The position numbers and the translations under genes are program-made. A stretch of 64,000 bases of DNA from contig WELA01003638.1 in NCBI GenBank assembly GCA_009602735.1, forward strand, positions 598,189 through 662,188. The letters are read 5' to 3'. This DNA is from Mesotaenium endlicherianum. Taxonomy: Eukaryota; Streptophyta; Zygnematophyceae; Zygnematales; Mesotaeniaceae. Within the stretch, counting starts at the first letter, position 1. Each line of letters opens with the position of its first letter. Positions 23,697 to 35,600 of the stretch are shown piece after piece. Under the pieces are notes generated by a model that did not search any database, was not told the origin of the DNA, and saw nothing but the letters and a program-made list of their open reading frames with translations.

Positions 23697-26607
23697 ATGG
23701 GCGACGAATTAATGCATACAGTACAAAAGTTGAGCAATTTGCTGAGTAGTAAGCTCTCTCAGATTATGGCTTTTTTGGCCGAACACAAGGTATGCAACAC
23801 TAACTCTTGCGCGACATCATACTTGAGTCACGTCTAGCTGGTCGGGGTCTTTAGGCGGGTCAATTCTTAACGTATTGTACTGTAGTTCGTTTTACCTGCA
23901 GGATGGTCACTTATTCACCTACCTGGCAAAAGCTTTTTCCTCAGGCAGGGGCGCGGTGACTTTCATGAATCATTTTGTTCAGCAATCTGAAAGCCTTGGA
24001 TTTCATAGGACACTGATGAGCTAGTTGTTGCTTGCAGCATGCCAGTTCGATAGGAGCAGTTGCTGGGTTTGCCCTCACTCTAATCTGCACATGGAGATAT
24101 TTAAGAGGTCGACAACGTGCGAGGCGACAATTGGACAAGCGAAATGCATCACTAGCTGGACCTTCAGGTGTAGATGCTGTTGTATCATCGTCTGGAGCAT
24201 CCACTTCTATCACCAAGGCCACGCATAGGGGCTCCTCGATATCAAGTATCGCTTCACCCCCTCAGGTACAGGAAAGGTCTATTTTGTATCATTCTAGAAG
24301 GAGTTTCCTGCTAACTCTGCAGTCGTTGTTTATATGCAGCAGATTTCCCTGAGCTACATTGCTTACCGCCTGTTTGACTGGACTGCCATACGATGTGTTA
24401 TTGCAGTAGTCTTCAATCTTAGATTCTAGTTGTGCATTATCAGCTGTTCATTGTTTTGTACCTGGTGTAGGCTACCCATCTCATGGTCGACCACGCATTG
24501 TTTTACAGAATGACTGGTGTCGCAGTCTGGACATATGTGATACTGTGTCCTGTACAGTAGCCTCAAAAGTGGTGATCACTCCATTTCTGTAAGAGGTACC
24601 AGGGAGTTACTTGCATATTGTCATTTTCTGGCTTTGCATGCAGATTACGTCAGCCGAGATGGTGAGGCGGCAGCTGAATGGAGGAAGAAGGGTAAGATTG
24701 TATGTTGCTTCAGTTCCTCGATGTACGGGCTAGGTTAGTAGTTCGGCAGTGTTGCTGTTAAAAGAGCCTTTTTCTGGACAACAGCATTGTGCTTGCAGTG
24801 ACACATATGCAGTGCAATCTACGAGTATGACTGGAATTGATCTGTTAGGACCAAAAGACATGATATCATCCTATGGGCATGTCTTGCTTTCTGCTGGTGC
24901 AGATGACTTGTCAGCTGTTGGGAGTTGTGTTAGAAGAGACGTCGCCTGAGCAATTGCAGGTCAGTTGTGGGCTTGTATCCGCTCAGCCTTAAGCGCTATT
25001 TCACTATTAGTGAAGGTTGTGCAATTTCTTCTGGCCGGTCTTGTGGACAGCATCTTCTTGGATGAGGTCGTCGAAAACTGTTATGAAGCTGAAAGAGGGT
25101 TGGTTATGGGTGATGACATACACATGAGGCATGGGGTGCTATTCCATTGGAGCTTGCCTTGAGCTCCTGCGACACGCTAGGATTGGAAGCAGGCACTTTT
25201 GTTGAGGGGATGGATTGTGGCGAAGTATTGATATAGTGTTGATTTACTTGCCCGGTGCTTTCTAGAGACCTGTTCAGCGTTCTGGTTGCTTTCAGCGCGT
25301 CTTTGTGCTTGAAGGACGGTCCTTATGGATATTTAGCATGTCTTGACTTAATTCTACTGCAGACTGGAGCCACGCTCAAACCGAGGGTGCTCGAAGTGCT
25401 TACGGAGTTGGGAAGGGCTTGCGATCTGTACTTGGTGGCTCAAGTCCTGGATGATGCCAGTGAGGTGTGTTGATCTCTGTACCCGGCTATATGTGTGGAA
25501 ATTTTAGCGCGAGAGTTTCTTCTATTCTTGGCTGGAGATCTGCTAGCAATATAATTCAGTACAATTTGCTTGTAACCACTTGTCTATTTTTTGCCTGCTG
25601 GTTGGCGTTCCTGCATGTTATGTGTGCTGCTCAACATCTGCATGGTTGAGGAACTATAAGTATTGTGAGCATTATGGGGTGTGATGGGACACCTGCGTAA
25701 TGAAGCATGGAAGATTAGTATTTTTGTCGAGCAGCAGTCCTATCCTTACCTCCATGTCTAGTGTTGCCTTCTCGTGGCGCATACATTGTTGATAGCAACT
25801 GCGTTCTGATGTAGCTGTGGCGTGATATATGTGCAGACGGCTGCATTATCTGCCCTGGATGGGGCAGGATTGTTCGCCGTGGGTGCTCTCAATCGCAACA
25901 AGGTCAGTTCTGCGTATGTCTTACAGCTTAGTTCACAGCCTTTTGTAAGCGGACCTTGCTCATTGTTAAAGCTGGGGTTTTGGTTCCTGTGCAGCAGTAC
26001 CTCAATACTTGCAAATGCCTCACGGATCTGTTTTTGGTATTTTTCAAAATCTTGAGAGTGGGCTTTTGCATCGAGTGAAGACAATCACTTGTTCATCTCC
26101 ATGTACGTGGGCTTCTTGTATAGGTCCTATTCTGTGGAACAGCCATTGGAATAACGTCATTTGTGCGCCAGTTGGAGCCTTGTTGGCATGTTGATTCAAG
26201 TGCTGACACTATCGACCAGCTCAAGGTAATTTTGCATCCTACTTAATCTGGTAAAATTTGCTTTTTGCTGGGGGGTGTCTTGCAAAGCATATGGCGGAGT
26301 CTGAGTGTGGCTTTTTTCTGTTCTCCAATTTGCTTAAGGTGTATGCATGTGCTGCCTGTGTCGCTCATATGCTGCCTATGCCGCTTGCACGTATTCTGTG
26401 AATGCTGCTGTCGGGTGGTATTTAACTGTACCCCTCCCTTGAAGCTTGCACTTGCATTATGTTACTCCTGCTTATACCTAGTTGTTCTTTGTGTTACAGA
26501 AATACGTGAAGTATGAATTGCATATATCTCAACCTGGAGCGCAAGTGACTGCTCCAAATGTAGTTTCCACGACCTCTTTAGAACTCTACTTTGGGGTTCC
26601 CTCCTGA
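23697..26607 (+). CDS. PEX22: Peroxisome biogenesis protein 22
   Basis: PEX22 anchors the ubiquitin-conjugating enzyme PEX4 on the peroxisome membrane for recycling of the PEX5 import receptor. Eight exons, all phase 0: 23697-23789, 24038-24265, 24644-24691, 24903-24959, 25363-25464, 25837-25902, 26124-26225 and 26500-26607 (TGA), for 267 residues against about 283 in Arabidopsis. An N-terminal helix (MGDELMHTVQKLSNLLSSKL) is followed by a membrane span near residues 34-52 (AVAGFALTLICTWRYL) and a Ser-rich linker. The soluble PEX4-binding domain has CQLLGVVLEETSPEQLQ, PRVLEVLTELGRACDLYL, VLFCGTAIGITSFVRQLEP and SLELYFG, each close to plant PEX22 as I remember it. The ATG chosen opens the conserved N-terminal helix. 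No sign of damage. Confidence 0.92.
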
Positions 26608-28527
26608 TTATTGGAGCTCCCATTACCTCTGGCTAAGAGGTCTTGGTATTTTACTTGCCTGCACATTAGTGCATACACGTAGTATTCTTGACAGTGTACA
26701 AAGTGCACTTTTTAAATCTGCTGCCCGAAGTATTGAGGAGAGGTAAAAGGTGTGGATAGGCAGCATATTTTATGGTTGTAAATACTAATTTACAAAATAA
26801 GAGGCAAGCGTGTATCTTTCAACCCACTACCGTTGTTTCCAATCTGGTCCTTTGCTGGGAGCTTCCATGCGGAAGTGCAATATATTAAACACGACGATGA
26901 GGAAGAAGTCGACTGCTTATTTCGCTCTTGGACCTTTGAGGAGAAAGTGCATGCCTACATTCTACTTTTAATTTCAAATCATGCCATTCTTGGAGCATCT
27001 GGAAGCTGTCCCCCATGAAGCTGTTCTAGATGGTTGCACTTGGAAAATTGTATCACACTCCAGTACTGCGACCATGTTGCTCCAAAACAGGCATGATATG
27101 CCGCCACATGGGAAAGATCAGAAACGGCTCTTTTTAGTGCTTTTTAGGACGTCATACATATTCAGCCCCTACTCCACCCTGCTCCACCCTAGTATCATCT
27201 TTCAATGTTGGCCCGAGCAGGCTCAAGGAAGAAGGACTCACCAGTTGTCATGTTTGGTCAATATGACGCTCAAGCTCAGCTTGAGCTTGCATGCGTGACG
27301 TCGCCCCTGCATACTCCGCTTTCCCTCGTGCATCAGCTCCTGGGTTGTTATGGGCGGTCCTGGGACAGTGATTCAATTCCTTCGTCGCAACGAGTTCCGT
27401 AGACTACATAGTGAGAGCAAATCATAGGGCAAATTACCAAAATAGCCCTGAACTTTGCATAATGAACCAGATCCAGTGCCAAACTTTCAAGAAAATCCAA
27501 ACTCGGACTCGCACATGTAGTCCTAGTCAATGTCAAAAGCAGCTGGCAAACCGAACGTGAGAGGCTTTCCACATGGGTTCCCGGAGGGGGTATACCTTTT
27601 TCTACTCGTAGGTCGACTTAGCGGAGGCAGCGGTTAGGGTTTAGGAGCCCCCCTTCTGATGCTTAAAATAGTACTTGCTTTTGCGGGCCTGAGCGGAAAG
27701 GTCAGAGAATGGCGTGTCAGGTCACTTTCCGTGCGGAAAAAAATCTCACGCTCAATTTGCCAGCTGCTACTGATGTTGATTAGGAATACATGTGCGAGTC
27801 CGAGTTTGGAATTTTTTGAAAGGCACTGGATCTGGTTCATTATGCAAAGTTCAGGCAGTTCAGGGCTATTTTGGTAATTTGCCCCAAATTATATTGCACC
27901 GAATGTTCAGTCAAAACGATGTCCACGATGCTAGCTCCGGATAAAATTGGTGTCGATTCCTCGAAGGAAGGGCAAAGGAACTCTAGTACCTTGTTCCTCG
28001 GGAGGATGCAGATTTACCGTGGCAAAAGTGGGAATAGAGGAACCATATTGCGTACCATGGCCTCTCAAGAGCGGGCTACGTTGGTGCTTCCGGTAGAACT
28101 TTCTGCCTCGCCCATTTCTTGCACTTTGTTTCCTGCAAAGGTGCGGGTGCGGATATGTCTGATGTCTATTTAAATGACATCTTTATTCGTGGAGATTGTG
28201 GTTCGAGTATAGTCGAGTAGCATGCATGACCATACATTCTACATTGCTCTCGCTGGTCCTTCTGCGTCAAACGTGGGAGTAGTCCAAAGTTGCTGAAGCA
28301 CTACATTAAGCTTGCCCGAAAGGTTGTGCTGGTGCTCTTCATTCAGCCCAGCATGGGTGTTCTTCTCTGCACTCACCCCAATTTCCACCTCCAATTGCAG
28401 CTAGCTCGTGCAATAGAATGTAACCCTGCCACTCTGATCCACAAGGATACACTATGGATGAAAGCTCACAGCATCTCTTTTCCTTCTTCCTCTTTCTGAC
28501 TCCAGTGGCAGTCCATCACGGGAGCGC
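26608..28527. other. Spacer between PEX22 and the methyltransferase gene
   Basis: Contains the Mutator-type MITE described separately. Between the MITE and 28527 there is one plus-strand open frame (about 27871-28173) with no recognisable domain. The probable promoter of the methyltransferase is within the last few hundred bases. Confidence 0.5.
27427..27884. mobile_element. Non-autonomous Mutator-like MITE (TIR-MULE)
   Basis: A 458-bp element with long terminal inverted repeats of about 118 nt, ends GGGCAAATTACC and GGTAATTTGCCC. The arms match at more than 85 percent by eye, and the middle of about 210 bp is unrelated. Flanking 9-bp duplications are CAAATCATA (27418-27426) and CAAATTATA (27885-27893), one mismatch. 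A 9-bp target duplication with long TIRs is the hallmark of Mutator-family transposition. It has no coding capacity and must have been moved by a transposase made elsewhere. The foldback arms create small mirrored open frames that are not genes. Confidence 0.8.
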
Positions 28528-31500
28528 ATGAAGACAGTTTCCCTCTTCAGCGGGATCGGAGGCTTCGACCTGGGCCTGCAGAACGCCGGCCACGAGATCA
28601 TCATGCAGGTCGAGATCGACCCCCGAGCGCGCCAGTGCCTCCAGGCCCACTTTCGGGGAGTGTGCCTACAGCACAGCGTGGAGGCCCTCTGGGAGCTCCC
28701 GCCTGACACGGAGCTCCTCTGTGCTGGCTTCCCTTGCCAGGTGGACTGCCGATGAGCCCCAGCCTCTTTCCAGCCAGCTCTGATGCCCAGCCTCAGCCCA
28801 GCCTTTCCGATGCATGCCATGCCGCCTGTACAACTCTCGTCCTCATTCTCGCACTGGAAGCCATGGATGTCCTGCCGCAGCAAGGCGTCAGCCCTGCTGC
28901 CGCTGCGAACGTGGCAGCTAGTACGACCAGCCCCCCTCACGTTGTGCAAGTCTTGACACCAGGGGGGCGCTTCCTGGTCGTGGGCTGCGCCCTTGCGCAT
29001 CTCACCAGAAGTGATGCCGGGAGCTTTCTCGGAGGAGGTGCTACGTGCCTTGGCGTCCAGGAAGCAATGCTCGAGGGCCTGGCCGTTGATCGCGGCGCGT
29101 GTTTTGCAGCACCTGGGCAATCAGAAGAAGGAGGGACGCTCGGCGAAACCTTCTCTGGGGGGGCCGATCGGGGCAGCCGTAGCTTTTTCTGCCGGGCAGG
29201 CCCACGCACGCTGGGGATTGCGGTTGGGGGGGCTTGCTGGAACTTCTCCTGCATCACAAGCAGCCTGCTGGGGTGGACCTCCTGGTGCAGTCCCTGTACT
29301 GAGACATGGTCTTGGTGATCGTATTGGCAGGGGGCAGCTTGCCTTGCCGGTGGCGTGCTTGTCGGCGTCACACGTGTCACGTCAGTGTCTCCCATGTCCC
29401 CTCATTCACAGAGCATCCCTTCCCCTCCCCCCCTCTGAATGCGCATCATACTGAAGTTGCACGTCTGCTGAGGGGCCGGGCGTTACGCGCAGCTTCACAA
29501 GTGCATGTGCCGTGGCCGTCAGCTTGGGCCCCTGCAGCTCTGTGTGTGACCCCCATGTGTGCGCTCAGCTCCTTGGCGCTCGGCTGTTGCGCTCGCCTCG
29601 AAGCTCATCTGATCTCGGTCAGCTGCGCCCGCACGTTTGCGATGTGCGTGTGTGTGTGTGTGTGTGGGTGTGTGTGTGCGCGCGCAAGCGCGCGGGCGCG
29701 TGCTTGTGTGTTGTGTGGGTGTGTGTGGCGGTGTGAGTGTGTTGCCCGGTGCAGGACGTGTCGCACAACTCCCCAAGCAGGGCGGGCATGAGGGGCTCGC
29801 GCACGTCCCTGGTGGAGCACGTCTTCCGCCTGCTCAGCATGCGCAGGGTGCCATTTGTCGTGCTCGAGAACGTCCCCGGGGCTCTCTCTCCCATCAGTGT
29901 CGCGTCCGCTTCCAAGGGCGCCTCCTCTGCTGCTCAGGTGGTGGCCCCCCCTCCTCCCCTTCACCGGCCCTGCCTTCTTCCTCCTCTCCTGCTTGCTTCC
30001 TCCCCCTCCCTTAAGAGCCTCGGGGTGGTGAATCAGTACGGCTACCTCGAGATGTCCTTCTCCGAAGCAGAAATGGCCCCTCTCTCCCCTGCTCTCCGAG
30101 GGTTGAGCAAGCCAGCGATGCTGCTGACGGCCGCACTCTCAACTGTGGTTGGCGGGGGTGCACGGCCGGCCTGCCGCCACAGCAGCAGCAGGATCCGCCG
30201 CTGATGCGCCACCTGGCGGACCGGCTGGAGGGGCTGGGGTACCGGTGGGCGTACCGGGTGGTGGACACGCGCGCCTTCGGCATCCCCCACCGCCGCCGCC
30301 GCGTCTTCCTCGTAGCCCTGCTCTACGGCGACCCCCGCGACGTGCTGCTGTCGCATGTGCCCCCCTTTCCCTCGGGCCCCCCTGCCACCGCCTCCTCCGC
30401 CGCCCACGGCCCTGGGTGCGCGTGCGCCGCCTGCGTAGACTCGGCAGCAGCTGCATCCGTCGGAGCCGAGCTGGGCCCGACGGCGGCGGCAGCGACTGCG
30501 GTGGCGGCGGCGGCGGCAACGGCGGTGGTGCCGGCGGCGGCCCCGCGCGCGTACACCCTGGACCTGTCGTGCTGGAACCGGGGGGGCGACGCAGATGTGA
30601 TGGGGACGCTGACCACGCAGAACGCGCAGCGCACCATGCTGGTGGTGCCGCAGCGCTGCCCCCCTGTGGGCATGCTCAGCATCCGCGACGCCGAGCGCCT
30701 GCAGGTGCGCCCGGCTCCTCTGCTGCCCGTTCGGTTGCCTGTCGTCCCCGCTTCGGCTCACCCTGGCAGCTCCCTCCGCCTTATCCGTCTTCCTCGTGCG
30801 AGCACAAGAGTCGTAGCCCTGCTGAGTGTGTCGGCTGTGCTCGGCTTCTCTGAGAGGTTTCTTGAGGTGTTCAAGATGATGGAGAATTGAGTGCGCCCAC
30901 GTGTAGTTGGCAAGGTAACGTTTTGCATCAGGGCGTGCACGTGCCTGCCGGCATGCATGCGGCCCCTCGCTTGCTTCCTTGCGCTAGCTAGCCCAGTAGC
31001 TCACTTACTCGCTAGATCGCTCGCCTGCTTCGTTCGAAGTGCCACGTGCTCTGTAGAGCGTGGCCCTAGCACCGCTATATCAGTTGCTGCGTCGCGCTGC
31101 ACGGTATTGACTGTGCAATCCACGTGCGCGTGACTGAACGGGTGACCGGATGCCAGGGCTTTCCAGCGGACTGGACTCTCCCCTGCCAGGCGGACGGCAA
31201 GGGCAGGCAGCTGAGCGCGGAGGCGCAGGCCAGCGCGCGCTTCGGCCTCGTGGGGAACGCCGTCAGCGTCCCAGTCGCCGAGTGGCTGGGCCGTGCACTC
31301 CTGCAGCCGCTCGCTAGCAAGTACGCCTCCGCCCCCGCCGACAAGCCCTTGTCCGCGTGGCAGCAGCAGCAGTCGGGGCACGCTGCTGGCCCGAGCAGCA
31401 GCTGGCCGAGGGCCGCCTGGGGGGGCGCATCGGAGGGTCGCCATGCAGCGGCCGCCTTGCTTGCGTCGCCGGCCGCCGAGCTGCCCCTGCTGGCCCCCCT

Positions 31501-32669
31501 GCAGCCCCTAGACGCGTTCCTGGGCCCCTTCCGCGAGGGCGGGGGCCCCAGGCCCGCGGAGGTGCTGCAATACGCGGAGAAGATGCGCGACGCGCGCTGG
31601 GAGCTCGCGGCCGATGTGCGCGCGGCGCTCGTGCGCGTCTTCAAGCTCCAGCCCCACCACTTCTTCCTGGAGGACCTCCCCCTGCCTGGGAGAAGGCACG
31701 CCTCGCGCTTGGTCTCAGCCCCTGCCGGGTGGGTGAGCCCTGCATGACAGAGCCGAGAGGCTGCCTGTGTGGTTCCTGTGGCTACAGCCCTCCGTGTGTG
31801 AGAGGATTTGACAGGTGCGGCTGTGAAGCCAGCAGGGAGTCTTGCTGGGGGCGCTTGGGCCTGCCTGCTTGCGGTCCAGGCTTTTGCCTTCTCCTTGTTT
31901 TTTTTTGGCATTTGACCTGTGGCCCTGAGTCTAATCTCCTCTGCATCCCTGCATCCCTGTGTGTACTGCCACGGCATGTACCTTCTTCGCTTTCCTGCTC
32001 TGGCTTGTTGTTGACCAGCCGTCCTTGATTTTCTCCACAAGTTCCCAAGAACCCAGGCGACATCGGACGCGTGTCAGGGACAGCTTCCTCCTGCCCTCGT
32101 CCTCCTTCTTGCAAAGCGCCAAAGGCCGAGCTGGGTGCGGGGAGCAGCAAGCCATTGTACGCACAAGTAGGTCGGTAGCGAGCCTCCAACTCTCGCTGTC
32201 TGCACGCTAACCCATTGAAGGATGTGTGCCTCCTCTTGGAGCCGTGTGGGTGCATGGCGGCGGCGGCAGCAGCAGTGCTTCCCGATCTGCGCTGGTGTGG
32301 GCCCTGTGCCCGACGTACAAGCCCCGCTACTGGCCAGCTGTCCTCCTGCCGCAGCAGGACTGGCCCCAGGCAGCCGGGAAGACCCGCAAAGCCAAGCACA
32401 CTGCGGTCGTAAGGTTTATGGATGGCTCCTGGCTCTGGGTGAGCGGCACCGTGCCTTATGAGGAGCATTGTGATGAGATGGAGGCGCAGCTTCCCAGTAC
32501 GCGGTGGGCTGATGACTTCCGCTGGGCCTGCAACGAGGCGCACTACCTCGACGCCAACTGCTCTCCCAGCGCTCCCTGCAAGAAGAGGAAGCTCTGCCTT
32601 GCGGCCAGTGCTGGCGCAGGTGAACCGGCGCTGGACAGAGATGGCAGCGCGATTACTGCTGTTGTTTGA
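28528..32669 (+). CDS. DNA cytosine-5 methyltransferase of bacterial layout with C-terminal PWWP-like domain
   Basis: Transfers methyl from S-adenosylmethionine to cytosine C5, presumably in the nucleus. Exons: 28528-28740, 29755-29937, about 30183-30704, 31157 to about 31732, and a last one from about 32214 to 32669 (TGA); about 640 residues. Motif I SLFSGIGGFDLGL lies at residues 5-17, motif IV GFPCQ with the catalytic Cys near 70, motif VI ENVPG near 109. Exon 3 has GYRWAYRVVDTRAFGIPHRRRR (motif VIII) and ends RDAERLQ, joining GFPADWT; motif X is RFGLVGNAVSVPVAEWLGRAL. This set, starting directly at motif I, resembles stand-alone bacterial enzymes rather than MET1, CMT, DRM or DNMT3. The last exon encodes LVWALCPTYKPRYWPAVLL and VVRFMDGSWLWVS, a PWWP-like histone or DNA reader. 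Exon 3 carries a polyalanine insertion. The last splice join and the absence of upstream exons are not proven. Confidence 0.8.
29644..29700 (+). repeat. (GT)n and (GC)n microsatellite in methyltransferase intron 1
   Basis: A GT run interrupted by GGG passes into CG-rich alternation (potential Z-DNA sequence) and then further GT-rich DNA. It lies just upstream of the acceptor of the second methyltransferase exon. Confidence 0.85.
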
Positions 32670-35600
32670 CCGGTGGTTGCCTCCCTTGTCTTTGCCTGTC
32701 GATTCTGCGAGGAAAGACAAAGCAAAGGAAGTGCGGCATCACCGTGATCATTCCATCCGCATGCTTTTTGGGTTCTCTAAGTAGTCCTCGGTGTGCCTTT
32801 AAATGAACCCTAGCTTGTTAGTCGATGTTCTCCAGCGTGGGGGTGATTGAAATGTGCACATCACATGGGAGTGTATATCTTACCTGTGCACAGTATATCC
32901 TGTATTTTCCGTGTAAAAACATTTGATGTTGTAAGCAATCTGTCACAGGCTGTGGCTTAACAATGTGCGTGGAGTTGTGCATATGCAGTCAATAGACAAT
33001 GGATTCACGTAATGTATGCGGCTCTTGTGCGTTGTGGCGAGCGATTGGTACGGTGCAGCTAAGCGCAAGGACAAGAAGCCTGTAGTAATGGTTATAATTA
33101 CAGACACGGATGAACAATTTGCTGCCTGCTGCCATGAGACGGAAGGCCTGGCCACTGTCCATGCTCTCAATATCTGGCCATGAAACATGGAGGGCAGGCA
33201 AGTGATGGTGTACGCTGACCACCAAGAGGACACTTAGTGATCCAGGGATGATAAGTGCAGCTAGAGTAAGGTGGCTGGAGTTCTTTCACAATTATTGATC
33301 GAGGATAGAGCACAGGTTAGGAAAGAAAAAAGGATAACTCCCGCAGCATACACGATACGCTCCTTTCGAGTCAACACAAGTTTATGAATCAAACTTGGAT
33401 GAGATATTTGCATTTTATTAAAAGCCACTTACCAACCCTTAGCGCGACCAAGTGTGATCTCCAAGCCCCATGACGCGACTCACCAATCCCAAAGACACAG
33501 CTTGTGACTCTTCGTGACCCCAAAAGAGCTGATGCATTCTCACCTGAATCCGCAAGCCCTTGATAGCTTGAGTACATTGCATTACCATAGCAATACTGCA
33601 CCAAATTGGTTATAACTTGGTGACTACATCACCTACAGCTTTAGGAAGCTTCCTATCTTTCAAGATTTACCTTTGAGGCACTACCTACTATTTAGCACGC
33701 ATTGGTCAAGGTAAAGTTTGGCCAGTTGCAAGCACTTTAACATATTCTAGCACTTAACATCTAGCTTTTGATTGGATTGAGTAGTGGCTAGCCAATTATC
33801 ATGCTAGTACACTAGATACACGTGTATGTGTGAATAGGTAGACTCTAAGTTATGACCTCATGTATTGAATCCACACCTAACCCGCCAGTTTTTAAGGAGA
33901 TGAAACCCCTCGAATGCCTCTAGTACGACATCTTTTACATGTTTTTAAGGACAAGTTGTAAGCTACATAATTACAAGTAAAGGTGACAGTTTTAGCACTT
34001 GTGCTTTTAGGACCACTTGTCATTCCTGTGAAGAGCACTCCGGCCTCTTCCAGGCTGGTCCTCAATCACTTGAAGAACGTCACAAGTGGTGAACAAAGTC
34101 ATAAGCTTACTGCCTTTGCAAGGACTACTCTAAGAAGCAAGGCTACGACGTACGCTATTATGCTTAGATTGATAAGTACGCTAGTTCCGTAAGTCCGCAA
34201 CAGCCAAAAATGCTTAGTACACTTAGTACGCATTGCAATTTGTGCCTCATATTGCATGTGTACAACATTACTGCAACTAAATTTTTTGAGAAACATAAAG
34301 GTTTGGAACACTTAATGAGACGGTACACCAGCCTTTGAACACAATTTCTTGACCTCCCGCATCCGAACAAATTTTGTCTTTTTTACACTTCAATTTTATG
34401 TAAGTTCGCTTAGTACATTATACAGAATTATTTCTCTTACTTCGACTTATGTTTTGGGCTAGCACGTTGTCGGCGTAACCTTGCTAAGAAGGTCTCTTAC
34501 CAAGTTTCCCTTTTTGAGGTGCCCACTCTTATGAGTACAAACTTCTCAATATAAATTCAAACATTTGCCTTTGTGTTTGGCCCTAAGGCTACATGTATTA
34601 TAGACCTCATTGTGGAAAAAATTGTTGCAGTCCTGTCGTCCCGTCTTAGTTTTCAGTCGTGCTATCTATGTTGCACTAGCATGGTGCTTGTGGTTGGGAT
34701 GGTGAGATTAATCTTGCTTAATTAAACGATATTTTTTTTTGAAATATATAAGATCAGAATTAGTTGGAAGCATGTCAATCAGGGAGCAACCTTTGCTCTT
34801 ATAATGGAATCAGTTTACTCATTTATACCCCTTGACTCACTTATTATAGTGTGCCATAGTTACTAACTCAAGGCATAAAAAAAAGACAAATTTGAGGATT
34901 AGAGCTTCTCCTTTAACAATCCATGGACTCTTGCCTACCAAGCATACAAGCATATCTACGCACACACACAATATTAGAGGACTAAATAGCAAAGGCGTTC
35001 TCATTCAGATGACCATAATATAGCTCAAACACATCCTACTGACTTAGGTGCAGAACCACGGAGGCTGTCTACCGATAATTCCGAGACATCAGAAGCAATA
35101 ACGCTGTGTATATTTAATCAAATCGAGCTAACGGCAACGGCAACGGACGCGTTTTGACAAGGCCTTTCCAAAGGTCCTAGTTTGCTTAATTTGGAGCAGA
35201 GACGAAGATGCTGTGGCACTATGTGTGAAAGTTGTTCATAATAACATACCAAGAGTGCACCACATGACTTGTATAAATCTGACTATAAAGCCTAGTGTCC
35301 AAAATGCGAGATCACGAGGTCCCAGCCTGCTATGTACCTAGTGACCACCTGGTTGACCACGGCGCAAGGTGCGCCAGTTTGTGGGAAGCCCGTTAAGTCG
35401 GGACCCACGGATCTAAGTATAAAGATCATATGATGTGGTTTATTGACTGAAGTCTCGAATGTTTAGCTAACTGACGATGGCTCCGCCTACCCAAAATTTA
35501 TCCACATTGTTAGAACATTGGTTCAGCAAACTGACTATTATGTACAAGTCGTCCTGCTTGCTTTTCGACAAAGTGAGTAAACTTGCATCATATCGACATA
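32670..35600. other. AT-rich region without recognised genes
   Basis: Base composition changes from strongly GC-rich (methyltransferase exons) to AT-rich within a few hundred bases after 32700. Open frames are all short and none has a recognisable domain. It may hold decayed retroelement DNA, because LTR remnants begin at its right end, but I cannot match it to a family. Confidence 0.5.

Noticed and set aside
27348-27877. Mirrored open frames around 27.4-27.9 kb
   Set aside because: They are the two arms of the MITE foldback read in opposite directions.
27871-28173. Open frame that might be an upstream methyltransferase exon
   Set aside because: Its donor phase does not fit the acceptor-like site before 28528, and the catalytic domain already starts naturally at that ATG.
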